From Parasitella parasitica (taxonomy: Eukaryota > Mucoromycota > Mucoromycetes > Mucorales > Mucoraceae): DNA of 64,000 nt. The translations under genes were made by a program, and so were the position numbers. Of the stretch, positions 33,982-44,144 are shown piece by piece. The DNA lies in NCBI GenBank assembly GCA_025201805.1, contig MU619251.1:286603-350602 (forward strand), read 5' to 3'. The stretch's first letter is position 1. Each line of letters begins with the position of its first letter. The notes beneath the pieces are model-generated. The model was given only the letters and a program-made list of their open reading frames with translations, had not been told where the DNA came from and made no database searches.

Positions 33982-34697
33982 ATGAATCAAATGGCATTTC
34001 GAATTTTGACTAAACCTATAGGTTTAGCACATAGACCAGCATTGAAGATCACACCCTTAATATTAAGATCTTCTTATTCAGCAGGTAAAAAGGGATATAC
34101 TACACTACAATTTTGATTTTTAAATTATGTTCAAGTAGCTTCTGCAAATAACAACAAGGCCATCAAACCAACAGAAACCGACAGCGCTTCCAAGCCAGTT
34201 ACCCCTTCAGATACACTAACGACTGAAAAAGACGATATTGTTAAATCAGATAAGGGTAAGATTGCGTGTATTGAGGTGTCAGAATCAGGGGTTGAAGCTG
34301 AAGTTTAGAAGTAGCTGAGGCGCTGCAAGAAGATGGCGAAAAGAAGAAAAAGGTTAAAGTAGAGGAGCCTGAGGAAGGATACGCCTATGGAGCCCATCAT
34401 TGGAACATGGAGCGTGGATCAGCTATTGCATTAATTCCAATCCTCAGTACACAGCTCATTTATGGTGCACACCCAATTGCAGATGGTTTATTAGGTGTTG
34501 TCTTGCCTTATCATATTTATATGGGTTTTGATTCCTGCATTACAGATTACATTCCTAAGCGTGTTTATCCTAGACTTCATAAATTGGCTAATTGGACTTT
34601 AGCAGGCTCAACAGGCTTAGTCATGTGGGGATGTTATGAATTCAATACAAATGACATTGGTATCACTGAATTCCTTCAAAGATTGTTTGCTGCTTGA
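33982..34697 (+). CDS. SDH4: Succinate dehydrogenase membrane anchor subunit (CybS)
   Basis: Small membrane anchor subunit of mitochondrial complex II, binding heme b and ubiquinone. Three exons (33982-34084, 34136-34255, 34309-34697) encode 203 residues. The first 35 residues are basic and Ser-rich, as in a mitochondrial presequence (a second Met follows at codon 4). A hydrophilic, Lys/Glu-rich linker (residues 36-95) precedes YGAHHWNMERGSAIALIPI. Three membrane helices follow. The signature YHIYMGFDSCITDYI carries the heme-ligand His and the Asp-Tyr quinone-site pair. The long charged linker after the presequence is unusual for the family but is preserved in frame. Confidence 0.88.
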
Positions 34698-35103
34698 TAA
34701 TCCTTAATAACTACGATAAATAAATCACCGCTATAGACATAGTTTCAAGAAGCCCGAGGCCGAAATTTATCCGTCATTTCCATCGATTATGAATGATGAT
34801 TGTGAAGTGGCGTTGTTAATCTCAAGTAAATGACCTTAACACTAGCTTATGCTAGAGGCAATATCAATTTTTGTCATAGGAATAGCATTGGATAATCGAT
34901 CCATATTGCTATGTATTGTTATGCTGGAGTTTTAGAAGCTAGGCATTACATGATGATTATGATTCATAAGAACCATTTTTCGGTAAAGATCGCTATGATA
35001 TCGTGACGTTTTGTGCGGGGGGATAAGTGGGGTACAGGAACAGCCATTTAAAGAGAAAGACGTGAAAATTATAGAGGTTCTTCTCTTTCTTGTATCACTT
35101 AGT
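34698..35103. other. Intergenic region SDH4-TMEM14
   Basis: No gene visible. It holds the 3' end of SDH4 (AATAAATAAA-like AT-rich signal near 34717) and the TMEM14 promoter. Confidence 0.5.
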
Positions 35104-35469
35104 ATGTCCCATCATCCTTGTTATACTTTGGCTGGCTTGTGCGCTGTTGGGTAAGTCTTATTATATTCAAAACATAGCATTCTTACATTTAAGTGGGTGT
35201 ATAGTGGTGTCGCTGGATTTGCTAAAACTCGCTCAGTTCCTTCTTTGGTTGCTGGCCTCGGTGTTGGTGCTCTTTACGGTGCTGCTGGTTATATAATTCA
35301 ACAAAATAAAGATTATGGTCACGAAACTGCTGTTGCTGCCTCAACCTTGTTAGGTGGTGCCATGATTCCTCGTGCTCTCAAGACCAGGAAACCGGTTCCT
35401 ATCGCATTATCTGTCATTTCCCTTGCGGCTGGTGGCTATTATGTAAAAAAAGTTATTGAATATAGTTAA
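35104..35469 (+). CDS. TMEM14 family small membrane protein
   Basis: Two exons (35104-35150, 35205-35469) encode 103 residues with three to four short hydrophobic helices. The Gly-rich pattern fits the TMEM14/UPF0136 family: CYTLAGLCAVGGVAGFAKT, SVPSLVAGLGVGALYGAAGY, GGAMIPRALKTRKPVPIAL, then a last helix. Animal TMEM14C works in the inner mitochondrial membrane in porphyrin transport; that role is not shown for this copy. Length and helix order match the family. Confidence 0.85.
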
Positions 35470-36010
35470 ATAAAATTGCTTTGGAAGATGTAATATCTGA
35501 TTTTTTGTACCATTTAGTTCAAAATGCATGAGTTGTAACTTGTTTTATTACAAATAGCACTTTTAAAGCGCTTTTATCGAGCATTGCAACACTAAGAAGT
35601 TAAATTGGTATAATGATTGCTTGTTTCGTAGTATTTTGCTGGTAACATCACGTTGCAATAGCTGTCAAAAAGAGAGCAAGATTTAAATGCCAATATTTTA
35701 ATAGTTTCGGCTTGAATATCGAGAGACTCTCTTAACCGTAGCATATCTTAAAACATTAAAATTAATACTAAACCATTACATATACATATATATATATGTA
35801 TATCTCATTCATTTGTTAATCCCTCTCATTCAACCTCTGTAAGTTTGCCTTTTTCCAAGCGGTGCAAATACGGATATCATATACCAAAAAAGGTAACAAA
35901 CGGAGTTTACATGGTAATCGGAGTTGTAAATGTAAATTCATTTTAACATCTCATCAACCCTTTCATTTCCCTCTTTAACATATACAGGGTTGTGAGGATA
36001 ACCATAGACC
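35470..36010. other. Intergenic region with an AT palindrome
   Basis: No gene visible. ATATACATATATATATATGTATAT at 35783-35806 is a self-complementary AT microsatellite. Confidence 0.5.
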
Positions 36011-36449
36011 ATGGCAGACAACTCATCACATGAAGACAAGGATGCTAAAGCATTTTTTGAAGAATTTGAAAAAGAAAAGAAGCATGATTATGAGACATGC
36101 AGTGCGTCTCAAGCATTTGATGCCGTATTTCAATGTTATAGTAAGAAAGCTTTTGTAGCTGCTGTCATGAAAACTAAAAATTTATATGTCTAGCACTTGG
36201 GTCGCAAGCTATTAATTATTATAGGTATGGGGCAAAGAAAGACTGCTCTGGAAAATGGGATGATTTCAAGTTCTGTCTTAAAACAAAGACCAAATCTTCT
36301 GAAATTGCAAATGTAAGCGTCTTGTTTGAACTGTGGATGTAATGCTTAATACGTGGAGTTAGGCTATGATTAAAGAGCGTCAAGCTGCCAAGGATAATCT
36401 GAAAAAAAGAGGGCGTAATTCTGAAGAAGTTTGGGAAGCTAGACAGTAA
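36011..36449 (+). CDS. EMI1: EMI1 / C22orf39-like small cysteine protein
   Basis: Three exons (36011-36140, 36194-36312, 36363-36449) encode 111 residues. After splicing, the core reads CSASQAFDAVFQCYTLGSQA, then INYYRYGAKKDCSGKWDDFK and FCLKTK, matching the UPF0545 pattern of yeast EMI1 and human C22orf39 (C-x9-C, YYRYG, C-x9-C). The NSEEVWEAR end is also typical. The family is proposed to fold through paired cysteines; yeast EMI1 is linked to early meiotic induction and mitochondrial function. The intron 1 acceptor at 36193 is fixed by the YYRYG frame. The last codons are uncertain because a GTAATC donor overlaps the stop. Confidence 0.78.
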
Positions 36450-36733
36450 TCACAATTTGTAATCTATATCCAAGTTTTGTACATTTTTTTTAGTAAATAG
36501 ATTCCGAGATTCAACACAATGATGAAGAAGAAACTGCTCACTTTGAATAAATGATAACAGTGGCTTGTTTTTGATTTTTTTTAGCTTGTAATAAAGAATT
36601 CCCTTTTGAGTGCACCCCCCTCGTCTTCCTCAGCTAAGCAAAAGAAATACGCGGATTTCGTTTTTTCTTTTTCTCTCTCTTCTTATTCACTTTGCTTCAT
36701 AGAAAAAAAATATATAACAATATATAGCAAAAG

Positions 36734-37212
36734 ATGAAGTTGGTCAGGTAATTTTTAAAGCATGAAAAGGTACATCTATTATGGTTTATTTACGACATGA
36801 AAACGATCGTTAGATTTTTGATGAAATTGAACAATGAGACAGTCTCTGTCGAGATGAAAAATGGAACAGTCGTTCATGGCACCATCACAGGAGTTGATAT
36901 GAGCATGAATACACACTTGAAGACGGTCAAAATGACGGTTAAAAGTAGAGATCCTGTCAGTTTAGATACCTTGAGTATTCGTGGAAACACAATTCGTTGT
37001 GTTATTCTGCCTGATAGTCTGCCGTTAGATACACTCTTAATTGATGATTCACCTAAATCAAAAAAGAAGCACGATGGTAATTGGCACTTGTATATCTACT
37101 AATGATTTACTAATTTATATTTGCTATAGATGATGGTCATGGTCGTGGTCGTGGAAGAGGCATGTCGCGTGGACGTGGTGGACGTGGTGGTAGAGGAAGA
37201 GGTGGACGTTAA
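36734..37212 (+). CDS. SMD1: Small nuclear ribonucleoprotein Sm D1
   Basis: Core Sm-ring subunit of the U1, U2, U4 and U5 spliceosomal snRNPs. Three exons (36734-36747, 36814-37076, 37130-37212) encode 119 residues, the normal size. The first exon carries only MKLV plus part of an Arg codon. Sm1 is [19 protein letters not shown], with [12 protein letters not shown]; Sm2 includes [20 protein letters not shown]. The C-terminal tail is an RG-rich run ([17 protein letters not shown]), the usual target of symmetric arginine methylation. Intron 2 has a perfect TACTAAT branch site at 37097-37103. Confidence 0.95.
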
Positions 37213-37387
37213 AAGCATGATCAACATGAACCAACATTTGCAGCAACAATTATTAGTCCATCGATATAAATGTATAAAAAAAAACTTGATAATAAACACA
37301 CCCAAAGCACTCAAATATTTTACTTATTTTCTGCCACATACATGCTAGAATACCAGCTAACATTGTACGTGACAAAAAAGTATTTAT

Positions 37388-38462
37388 TCATTTATGGCCT
37401 TGAATACGTTCATGTCTCCTCAGCGCATCTAAGCGAGTAAATTTTTTACCACATGTGCGGCAATAACAAAGCGGTCGATTTTTCATATGAATGGATTGGT
37501 GTCTTGATAGGTCGTAGGATCTACGAAACGCCTGACAGCATGCTTTACCAGTGCCATCGATATATTCACAAATAAATTGTGTTTGGTGCGGTACGCTACC
37601 TCCTCTTGCGCGTTTTTTGTAAGTGTAGATAGTTGTTGTTGTGGGCGACGAAAAAGGGGATGCAGAAACAGATACTGGTGACAGAGGGGGCATATAAATA
37701 GGAGCTAACTGTGGGCTGTCAAGCACGTATGATAAAGATGGCAATTTAGTGCTATTGGTAGCAGGAGACCATTGGATGGGTGGGGCTGTTATGATATTTG
37801 ATAGTGTTGGCAGTTTTCTTTTGTTGCATGTAGTTGTATTAAATTTAGTTAAACCTTGTTCAAAGGAGATTCCTGAATCTTTCCGAATTGCACAAGATGG
37901 AGGCGAAGGCAGAGGTGATAATAGCGATTTTAAAGGACTCATTCTTACAACAATTGGCTTTATGATATGGAAGGGCTCTCGGCCTGGAAATCGAAATGAG
38001 TACTTTATGGCATCAGATACACGTATATCCTGGAATGGCTTACCATTCATCTTCATGAGGCTAATATTTAGTCTGTCTCGTTCGGATATAGATTTGAGCG
38101 CATTCTGCAAACCATAATCATCATTAAATTTGAACTTGTAAATGTCATCTCTTTTGATCATCATGTAGTAATCATGAGTATTGATTATATTCAGCTTTAG
38201 ATAAAATAAACATCAGTTTAAAATGTGTACTGACTTGAGCAACAATACCTACCCTTGAATGTTGTTGGATTTCACGTACCAAGTCAAGATACCGAGGTAA
38301 TTCATAGCGTTGTACAGAAATATGTAGTAAAAAATCCAATGATGGTAGATCTTCGATTTGAACCCTGTATTTCAGCGAAATAAGGTTTAATCGTCGATTA
38401 TCCATGCATACAATTAGACGTGTAGAAAATACTCACCTGAATTGATATATGTTGGCGCTCAT
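37388..38462 (-). CDS. C2H2 zinc-finger protein, two C-terminal fingers
   Basis: Three exons (38462-38437, 38364-38253, 38194-37388) encode 314 residues. Two C-terminal fingers are seen: a divergent first finger (CEYIDGTGKACCQAFRRSYD then LSRHQSIHM) and a classical second finger (CRTCGKKFTRLDALRRHERI then QGH). This arrangement is typical of fungal DNA-binding regulators. The N-terminal part is helical and then Pro/Ser-rich. The target is unknown. Introns are GT-AG with phases that join cleanly. It converges with SmD1, 175 bp between stops. Confidence 0.82.
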
Positions 38463-40436
38463 TAGATATAAAATGATTTAGGTATAAGAAAGGAAGAAAA
38501 GGAAACAACAACAAAAAAAGCAAGATGTAAAGAGGTTCCTTATATATGTTTATATGACAGATAAACAAAAAAGACCTTCGACATACAATCTACATGTGTT
38601 TCTCTTTACTCTACCACACCAAAGAGAAAAGAGAAGAGGGAGTGGCAATAGGAGTACATATCATATCTTTATTAAGAAAAATCACAGAAAGAATCGAATA
38701 AATAGGGGATAGCTAGATTCTAAATTGATTTGAATATAATACCAAGTGGCTAACGATATGCAAAAACCCTGAAAACTTCCCTAATATGAAAAACATTCAT
38801 GTAGATATGTTGTTTCTCTCTCCTCAGTTATATTGGTAAACACATATACATTTCAAGGCGTATACTGTTTTAATACATTTTTTACATCGACATCACAAGA
38901 CGCTTTTACAATACCAAAGAGGAGGATCTTTTCATTGTGGCTGTCATCTGTCATGTATCCTTACCAATGGTTCAACCAATAGGTTGGAAACTATTGTAAT
39001 ATTTGTAGTTGCGCGCACTTTCCACAATGTTAAATGCCTCCTTTGTGACAATCATATACAGGATGGCTACAAATGTAATTACAGAATCCTCGTTTGATGA
39101 TCAAGAGGTAGATGTAGAACTCTCAAGAAAGTCCCCCAAATCGAACCCCTTTCCCTGAATATAGCAATCATAAAAAATCTATTTAAAAAACGATTTCTTC
39201 ATATAACAAGAAATGAAATGAAAGAAGCAAGATCTAATAATAATCCTTCTCTTTCAAGGAAAGCCATGTAAAGAACAAAAAAAGTTGTTTGCATATCTGT
39301 ATGAGTTGCATGTTGCACTAATGCACTAGTATAATCTGTAATGTTCAAATTGTTTGAATTTTGCGGCTCACGTCCCTTTCCATATCTCCTTAGTTCAATA
39401 CAAACGATTATACCCGCATTATTGGTGTACTGTTGGTGTGTTTGCTTGATCAGGAAATTCAATACATCAATGAGGAGCAGTGTGGTATATAGGACATGCA
39501 TTTCAGTGTATGCACACAAAGTGTCCGAAACTTCAGAATCCAACGGTTGGCACACACATACAGTAACGCAGCGTCTGCAACCATAAGCATCTTTGTATAT
39601 ACCGACTCAATTGACAGTCTATGCATCATCTATATACCAATGTGGATACATATATATATATATATATATATTTGGTTGCCATTGTACAATCAACACTAAC
39701 AACGGTATCCATGTACGTGTGCTTTACATATGTAATTCAAGGCTCCTTAATGTTTTAGCAGACATTTTATGTATAACATGCCATTTATATTCTAGTTCTT
39801 GCATTTAATAATGGTGTGTGTATAAATGTCTATAACGATTGCAGGTTATCTTTACAGACTTCAAGTATGATGATAGATGTTATCCTTGTTAGAGGTGCGA
39901 TCAAAGTCGAAATCAAGGGATATTAATACTAGACGCAATGAGAAATATTATGCTTGTAGGCAATCACTGAGCCAGAAAGCTGTCATACTAATATGCTTTG
40001 CAGCAGAAGATGACCTCAATGATGCAACACTATTGGGGCATGAACCCCAAAATTAAATGATATACATGCTTTAATTGAGATATCGCTTGGGTCTCTTTTA
40101 AATGGATCACCTCTGCATTTATTCTCACAACAACGAAAGCTACAGTACACCGCCCACAATGTTTAATAACAGGTGTATCTTCGAGAAAGTATATATTTTC
40201 AATATGAAAAGATCGTGGGAACTATTATAGTAGAGTCAAGCAACAAAAGCTTGTGCAATGAGATGATGGCAGAGACCTATGCGGGGGCGAGTCTAAGTGA
40301 CCAATAGCCTATTGTGTATAAAGGCCCTGGATAGATAATATTTTCCCTTTTTCTTCTTCTCTTTCCTCGACACTTTTCTACTTTGAAAAAAAAAGAAAAA
40401 AAAAGAGAAAAAAACAAAGAAAAAAAAAAGGGCAGG
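38463..40436. other. Gene-free region
   Basis: About 2 kb without a supported gene. A (TA)n microsatellite sits at 39651-39670. TATA-like GTGTATAAA at about 40314 and a CT-rich tract at 40345-40380 precede the F-box gene and probably form its promoter. An A-rich leader (40385-40430) lies right before the ATG. Confidence 0.5.
39651..39670. repeat. (TA)n microsatellite
   Basis: Ten TA dinucleotides in intergenic DNA. Confidence 0.85.
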
Positions 40437-41246
40437 ATGGATAAACTTCCGTTTGAAGTGTTGCTGCAAGTATTTGAGTATATTCCTTTAGCAGAGTTCG
40501 GGTCGCTTTATGGTGTATTTGGGCAGTTATTTTTAGACGAAGCAGTGGTTTACAAACTTGGGAAGAACAGGACACAACCTATTGTCAGTTTGATATCAAC
40601 CAATCTCCATGAATTGGCCACAGACACAGTCAGCAGACGAAACGAATCATACTTATCAATGTACTACACCTCCTATGACCCCTCTCATAGATACATTTGG
40701 ACTCTGCCTGATTTTAGTTGCTCGCAGCACTATTTTAAAGTCAAGGATGCGTATGTGTCCCATGGTAAACTTGTGCTTAGAAGGCCTCATGACAATACTC
40801 TTTCCAGTCAAAAAGCATTGGCTTCTTTATGGGACATAAGAAAACGCTTTCCGCCTACTCGAGCCGGCTCCTTTTCTGGTGCAAGTGAATACTCAAGAAT
40901 CAAATCCCAAGAGTTGACTTTACATCAGCCAGGCTGTGTGTTGGACTCTTGTTTGATTCCTTCAGGTACAAATAGTAGCGTGAAAATAATTAGTTTGGAT
41001 GACAACATTAGTGAGAATACAAGGCTAGGCGTAGTTGATGGTGGAGAAGTGAAGGACGCAGTGCTGCTCAAGAGACCGGCGTTACCTTCAACTTATATGC
41101 GGCAGGTTCCTAAACTTGCTGCTGATGGCAGTGCTCGCTCGCCTCCATCCTTACTTGTACCTACCTACCCTGACCCTACATGTGGTTATTTCCTGGTTGA
41201 GAGATTTGCTATTGATATTCCAACTTTTTTAAGGCTCTATTGTTGA
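40437..41246 (+). CDS. F-box protein
   Basis: Single-exon protein of 269 residues starting MDKLPFEVLLQVFEYIPLAE, a clear F-box (LPxEVLxxIFxYxP...). It would bind Skp1 in an SCF ubiquitin ligase. The first in-frame position upstream would add only a poly-Lys/Glu run from the A-rich leader, so the internal ATG is preferred. The remaining sequence has no recognisable repeat; DFSCSQHYFKVKDAYVSHGK and the C-terminal Pro-rich stretch are unassigned. The substrate is unknown. Confidence 0.75.
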   Translation: MDKLPFEVLLQVFEYIPLAEFGSLYGVFGQLFLDEAVVYKLGKNRTQPIVSLISTNLHELATDTVSRRNESYLSMYYTSYDPSHRYIWTLPDFSCSQHYFKVKDAYVSHGKLVLRRPHDNTLSSQKALASLWDIRKRFPPTRAGSFSGASEYSRIKSQELTLHQPGCVLDSCLIPSGTNSSVKIISLDDNISENTRLGVVDGGEVKDAVLLKRPALPSTYMRQVPKLAADGSARSPPSLLVPTYPDPTCGYFLVERFAIDIPTFLRLYC

Positions 41247-42411
41247 ACGTTTCGACATATTCATCCACGTTTTGTACCATTTTCTTTCTTTTTCCCTTAC
41301 ATACACTTCCACTTTTCCATATCACTTGAATATTCTGTATACACATCTATTCTCAAATATACATACACATACACACATGAAGATATTCCTCCAACTTGGA
41401 GCATCTAGATTTATGATATACCAAATTTGTAGTTTGTTATTCAATAAAGCTTTAAATTTTTATCCAATCAAATCAGATACCAAGGAGTACAATGATGTCA
41501 AGTATAGCTGATGAAGTTCTGATATCATTTGTGTTGCTCTCTCTGGTCGCATTAGTCACATCTAAAACAAAGCAGCTCAATTTTACATTCATTTTCTTCA
41601 GATTAGACGACTTTCAAACTTTGAAGGGTTTTTACTGTATATATTGTATGTTCAACATGTATCGTGCTTTTATCAAAATTAATAGTGAATATTCTGAAAA
41701 ACGATTTAGGATTTTAGTTTCTATTTTTCTTCCAATGCTTACCTACTTGTTTGAAAATTCATAAAAGTAGTTTTTGGGAGAATTCACTATAAAAGTAAAC
41801 TGGAGTTGGTTGCGCAATCTACAAGTCATATGCTTATGTATTATTTTTACTCTGATAAATAAGATAGTAAAAATTTTCCAACCGAAGCATCGGTTTCAGT
41901 TCAAATTTGAAGTGACATATTGTACCCACAAAACAACAATGACCATGCACTTTGAATAAGTGAGAGAGTATCATACAGCTTAAAATGATCTTCCAAATAC
42001 TCGATTCTAAAAGCACTGCTAGCCCAATAAAAGGAGTGCACAACCAAATATCTAGACTTTTAAAAAATAGTGTCAGTATAAAGTATGTAAGATACTGTAC
42101 ATCCGAATAAACCTAGTGATATTACTCATTACCCAGGACGTGTTCATTGTTGCGTTTTTCGATTTTAATTCCATCTTGACCAATTCCATGGCTAGTACTT
42201 AAGACCATCAACAAGATTACGTTTAGTACTGTGTTCAGACATTCATAAAGTTCGAAATACGAACATACGTATACTAGCAGCGTATCTCCATTCGGAGCAG
42301 CAAGGTTAAGTTGACGTCTGATGTCCTGTAAGTGCATAAACATTTTTCTGACGATGACTTTTGCCAGGAGCAATGAGACTGATCATGCGCCTTCTGGTGA
42401 TGAGCAACTTG
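41247..42411. other. Intergenic region with no supported gene
   Basis: An open frame at 41492-41764 begins with a hydrophobic stretch (LISFVLLSLVALVTS) that could be a signal peptide, but it has no cysteine pattern or family match and runs into low-complexity hydrophobic codons. I treat it as unproven. Confidence 0.4.
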
Positions 42412-42428
42412 TTTTGGGTGGTGAGTAG
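42412..42428. promoter_or_regulatory. Shared upstream element of the cysteine-rich peptide genes, copy 1
   Basis: TTTTGGGTGGTGAGTAG. Its 15-bp core TTTGGGTGGTGAGTA recurs exactly at 43824-43838 before the second peptide gene and, as a shorter inverted core, near 43660. It lies 156 bp before the first peptide's ATG. This is a likely transcription factor site; the factor is unknown. Confidence 0.5.
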
Positions 42429-42494
42429 TCTCCTAGTAAATCTTTGTATCTATCATGCATTCATAAAAGCTATGCTATAAAGTCTTTGAAATGC

Positions 42495-42503
42495 CTATAA
42501 ATA
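42495..42503 (+). promoter_or_regulatory. TATA box of peptide gene 1
   Basis: CTATAAATA, 73 bp upstream of the ATG at 42568. The same nonamer stands 76 bp upstream of the second peptide gene. Confidence 0.6.
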
Positions 42504-42567
42504 CCAGACTCATTTTTGGTCCTAAAAGTATTTCTCAACAATCTGTCTGTCGCAAACATTTTTCAAA

Positions 42568-42744
42568 ATGCAACTCAATCTCAAAATCTGTGTCATTTCC
42601 ACCGTTCTTTTATGCATGTTGGTGGCAGAAACTACTCAAAGAAAGCTCATACGTCCGCCTGAATGCTTCAATAATCAATGTACTGGTGAAAGCTCTTGCT
42701 GTCCTAATACAGAGTGCCGTGATGGAAGATGCCAGTTATCTTAG
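42568..42744 (+). CDS. Secreted six-cysteine peptide 1 (knottin-like spacing)
   Basis: A 58-residue precursor. The signal peptide is residues 1-24 (hydrophobic core VISTVLLCMLVA, cleavage likely after TTQ or nearby). The mature part of about 34 residues carries six cysteines spaced C-x4-C-x5-CC-x4-C-x4-C. This order, with the central adjacent pair, is that of inhibitor-cystine-knot peptides; the fold is inferred, not shown. It has the same length, signal peptide type and Cys-Cys-Pro turn as the peptide at 43968, so the two are paralogues. The gene has its own TATA box and shared upstream element. Possible roles are antimicrobial, signalling or host/partner interaction; none is demonstrated. 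Confidence 0.7.
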   Translation: MQLNLKICVISTVLLCMLVAETTQRKLIRPPECFNNQCTGESSCCPNTECRDGRCQLS

Positions 42745-43654
42745 ATATAATGGACCTTCTTCTGTATCAGAAAAGGAAGGAGTATATACAACTGTAGATA
42801 TTCAACATCATACAATAAATATATACCCTATTTTCTTCGTCATTTAAACTTACAATCTTACATGATTTAAAAATGTGCTTGCAATTTTAGTTTTGTAGTT
42901 GAACACTGAATTTAAGAATATACAAAAAAAGGTGAAGCAGTACATGTCATTAGATCAAGAGCAAAAACATATAGTCTATCAGAAAACTCCCAAAAATAGC
43001 TCTTCTTATTGTATTTGAACAGTGATGTCAAAAAACTCTTGATTGCAAGTGAACATGCTTATTTTGTGAAGAAATCATGGGGTCGGCCACAAAAAGTAAA
43101 AGCCAATGGCCAATCCATTTTGATCTGTCTATGTAACCGCCAATAGGCACTTGTATAATTAGATATTGACAATGGTGATACAGTTGCTGATTTCTCTTCA
43201 TGTGGATCTTCAAATAATTTCGATCAAAGACCGTATGAGGTCAAGCAGCTCAGTTGCACAATCTTGGCATAACTAAGATGTGAAATTCTACCTAACTTGA
43301 GAAATCAATGCAAGTCTATAGATCATTTTCATTTTGACACTTCTAAAATAACGATGCTGAAGATCGTTATCTTTTGAGGTTATAAAAATATTCTTAAAAC
43401 GTGGTTCTGTTCTAAATGGAGCGTAAGACCAATAAATTTAGATTTGGAGACACTTTTGTCATGGCAAGATGTCCTTAGAAGGACGAGAAAAAATGTTATT
43501 TAAGCAGGATCACACGCTTAGATTAAACAGGGGAAGTTTTTGAAATGGACAGCAGCAATAGCCGAACGATGAGAGGAGAAAATAGCATACGTTTTGAGAA
43601 AAGATAGCTTCAGATTAGCACACATGGTGAAAGCGACATGTAGATGCTACGTGA
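42745..43654. other. Spacer between the two peptide genes
   Basis: No gene supported. A short inverted repeat (ATAACGAT 43348-43355, ATCGTTAT 43363-43370, 7-nt loop) is the only structured feature seen. Confidence 0.45.
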
Positions 43655-43655
43655 T

Positions 43656-43740
43656 CGCTCACCACCCAAAAGAAAGCTAACCGCCCAAAGAGAGTTTTTA
43701 ACCGCCTAAATAGAATTTTTAACCGCCTAAAGTGAATTTT
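43656..43740. promoter_or_regulatory. Inverted element core plus AACCGCC(C/T)AAA tandem array
   Basis: GCTCACCACCCAAAA (about 43658-43672) is the reverse complement of the core found upstream of both peptide genes. It is followed by three related units, AACCGCCCAAAGAGAG, AACCGCCTAAATAGAAT and AACCGCCTAAAGTGAAT, separated by TTTTT, about 18-19 bp apart. The regular spacing and shared CC(A/G)CC(C/T)AAA core suggest an array of transcription factor sites about 230-310 bp before the second peptide gene. Confidence 0.5.
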
Positions 43741-43823
43741 TTGTCCTTGTGGCAGTTGTGCCAATCAATCTTTTTTTGGAAACAAACAATGAGATATGCA
43801 GCACATTGAACAAAAAAGCCCGC

Positions 43824-43838
43824 TTTGGGTGGTGAGTA
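43824..43838. promoter_or_regulatory. Shared upstream element of the cysteine-rich peptide genes, copy 2
   Basis: TTTGGGTGGTGAGTA, identical over 15 bp to the core of the copy at 42412-42428, here 144 bp upstream of the second peptide's ATG and 68 bp before its TATA box (82 bp in the first gene). Confidence 0.5.
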
Positions 43839-43891
43839 TCCCTCATCACCAATTGCATTTTTATGTCATTTTCTGAAGCTAATTCTACCAT

Positions 43892-43900
43892 CTATAAATA
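43892..43900 (+). promoter_or_regulatory. TATA box of peptide gene 2
   Basis: CTATAAATA, 76 bp upstream of the ATG at 43968, identical to the box before peptide gene 1. Confidence 0.6.
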
Positions 43901-43967
43901 TCGGGTTCTTCACAGGCTTTGATTGCTTTTCAAATCATATCTCTTTTATCATCAACACTTTTCCAGC

Positions 43968-44144
43968 ATGCTCTTCAACCTCAAAGCCTGTGCCCTTTCT
44001 CTCACTCTATTGTCCTTGTTCGTCGCAAAAACTGCCCAGAAACTCGTTGACGCACCCCCCTGTTTCCTTCAATCGTGTGCTAATACGCCTTGTTGTCCTG
44101 GTACCGTGTGTATGAATGAGCAATGTTTCCCTAGTAGTCAATAA
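43968..44144 (+). CDS. Secreted six-cysteine peptide 2 (knottin-like spacing)
   Basis: A 58-residue precursor, same length as peptide 1. The signal peptide is residues 1-24 (LKACALSLTLLSLFVAKTAQ, cleavage near Ala-Gln). The mature part carries six cysteines as C-x4-C-x4-CC-x4-C-x4-C, one residue shorter than peptide 1 in the second loop, and shares the Cys-Cys-Pro turn. Identity between mature parts is low outside the cysteines, as expected for fast-evolving secreted peptides. The intronless gene sits behind the same TATA box and upstream element as peptide 1. The knottin fold and any bioactivity are inference. Confidence 0.7.
   Translation: MLFNLKACALSLTLLSLFVAKTAQKLVDAPPCFLQSCANTPCCPGTVCMNEQCFPSSQ

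Noticed and set aside
37130..37314. Valine-rich and Thr/Ser-rich frames over the SmD1 tail
   Set aside because: Shadows of the RG-rich last exon of SmD1.
41492..41959. Possible third small secreted protein
   Set aside because: A hydrophobic start resembles a signal peptide, but there is no cysteine pattern, no TATA/element pair like that of the two peptide genes, and the composition is that of AT-rich noise.
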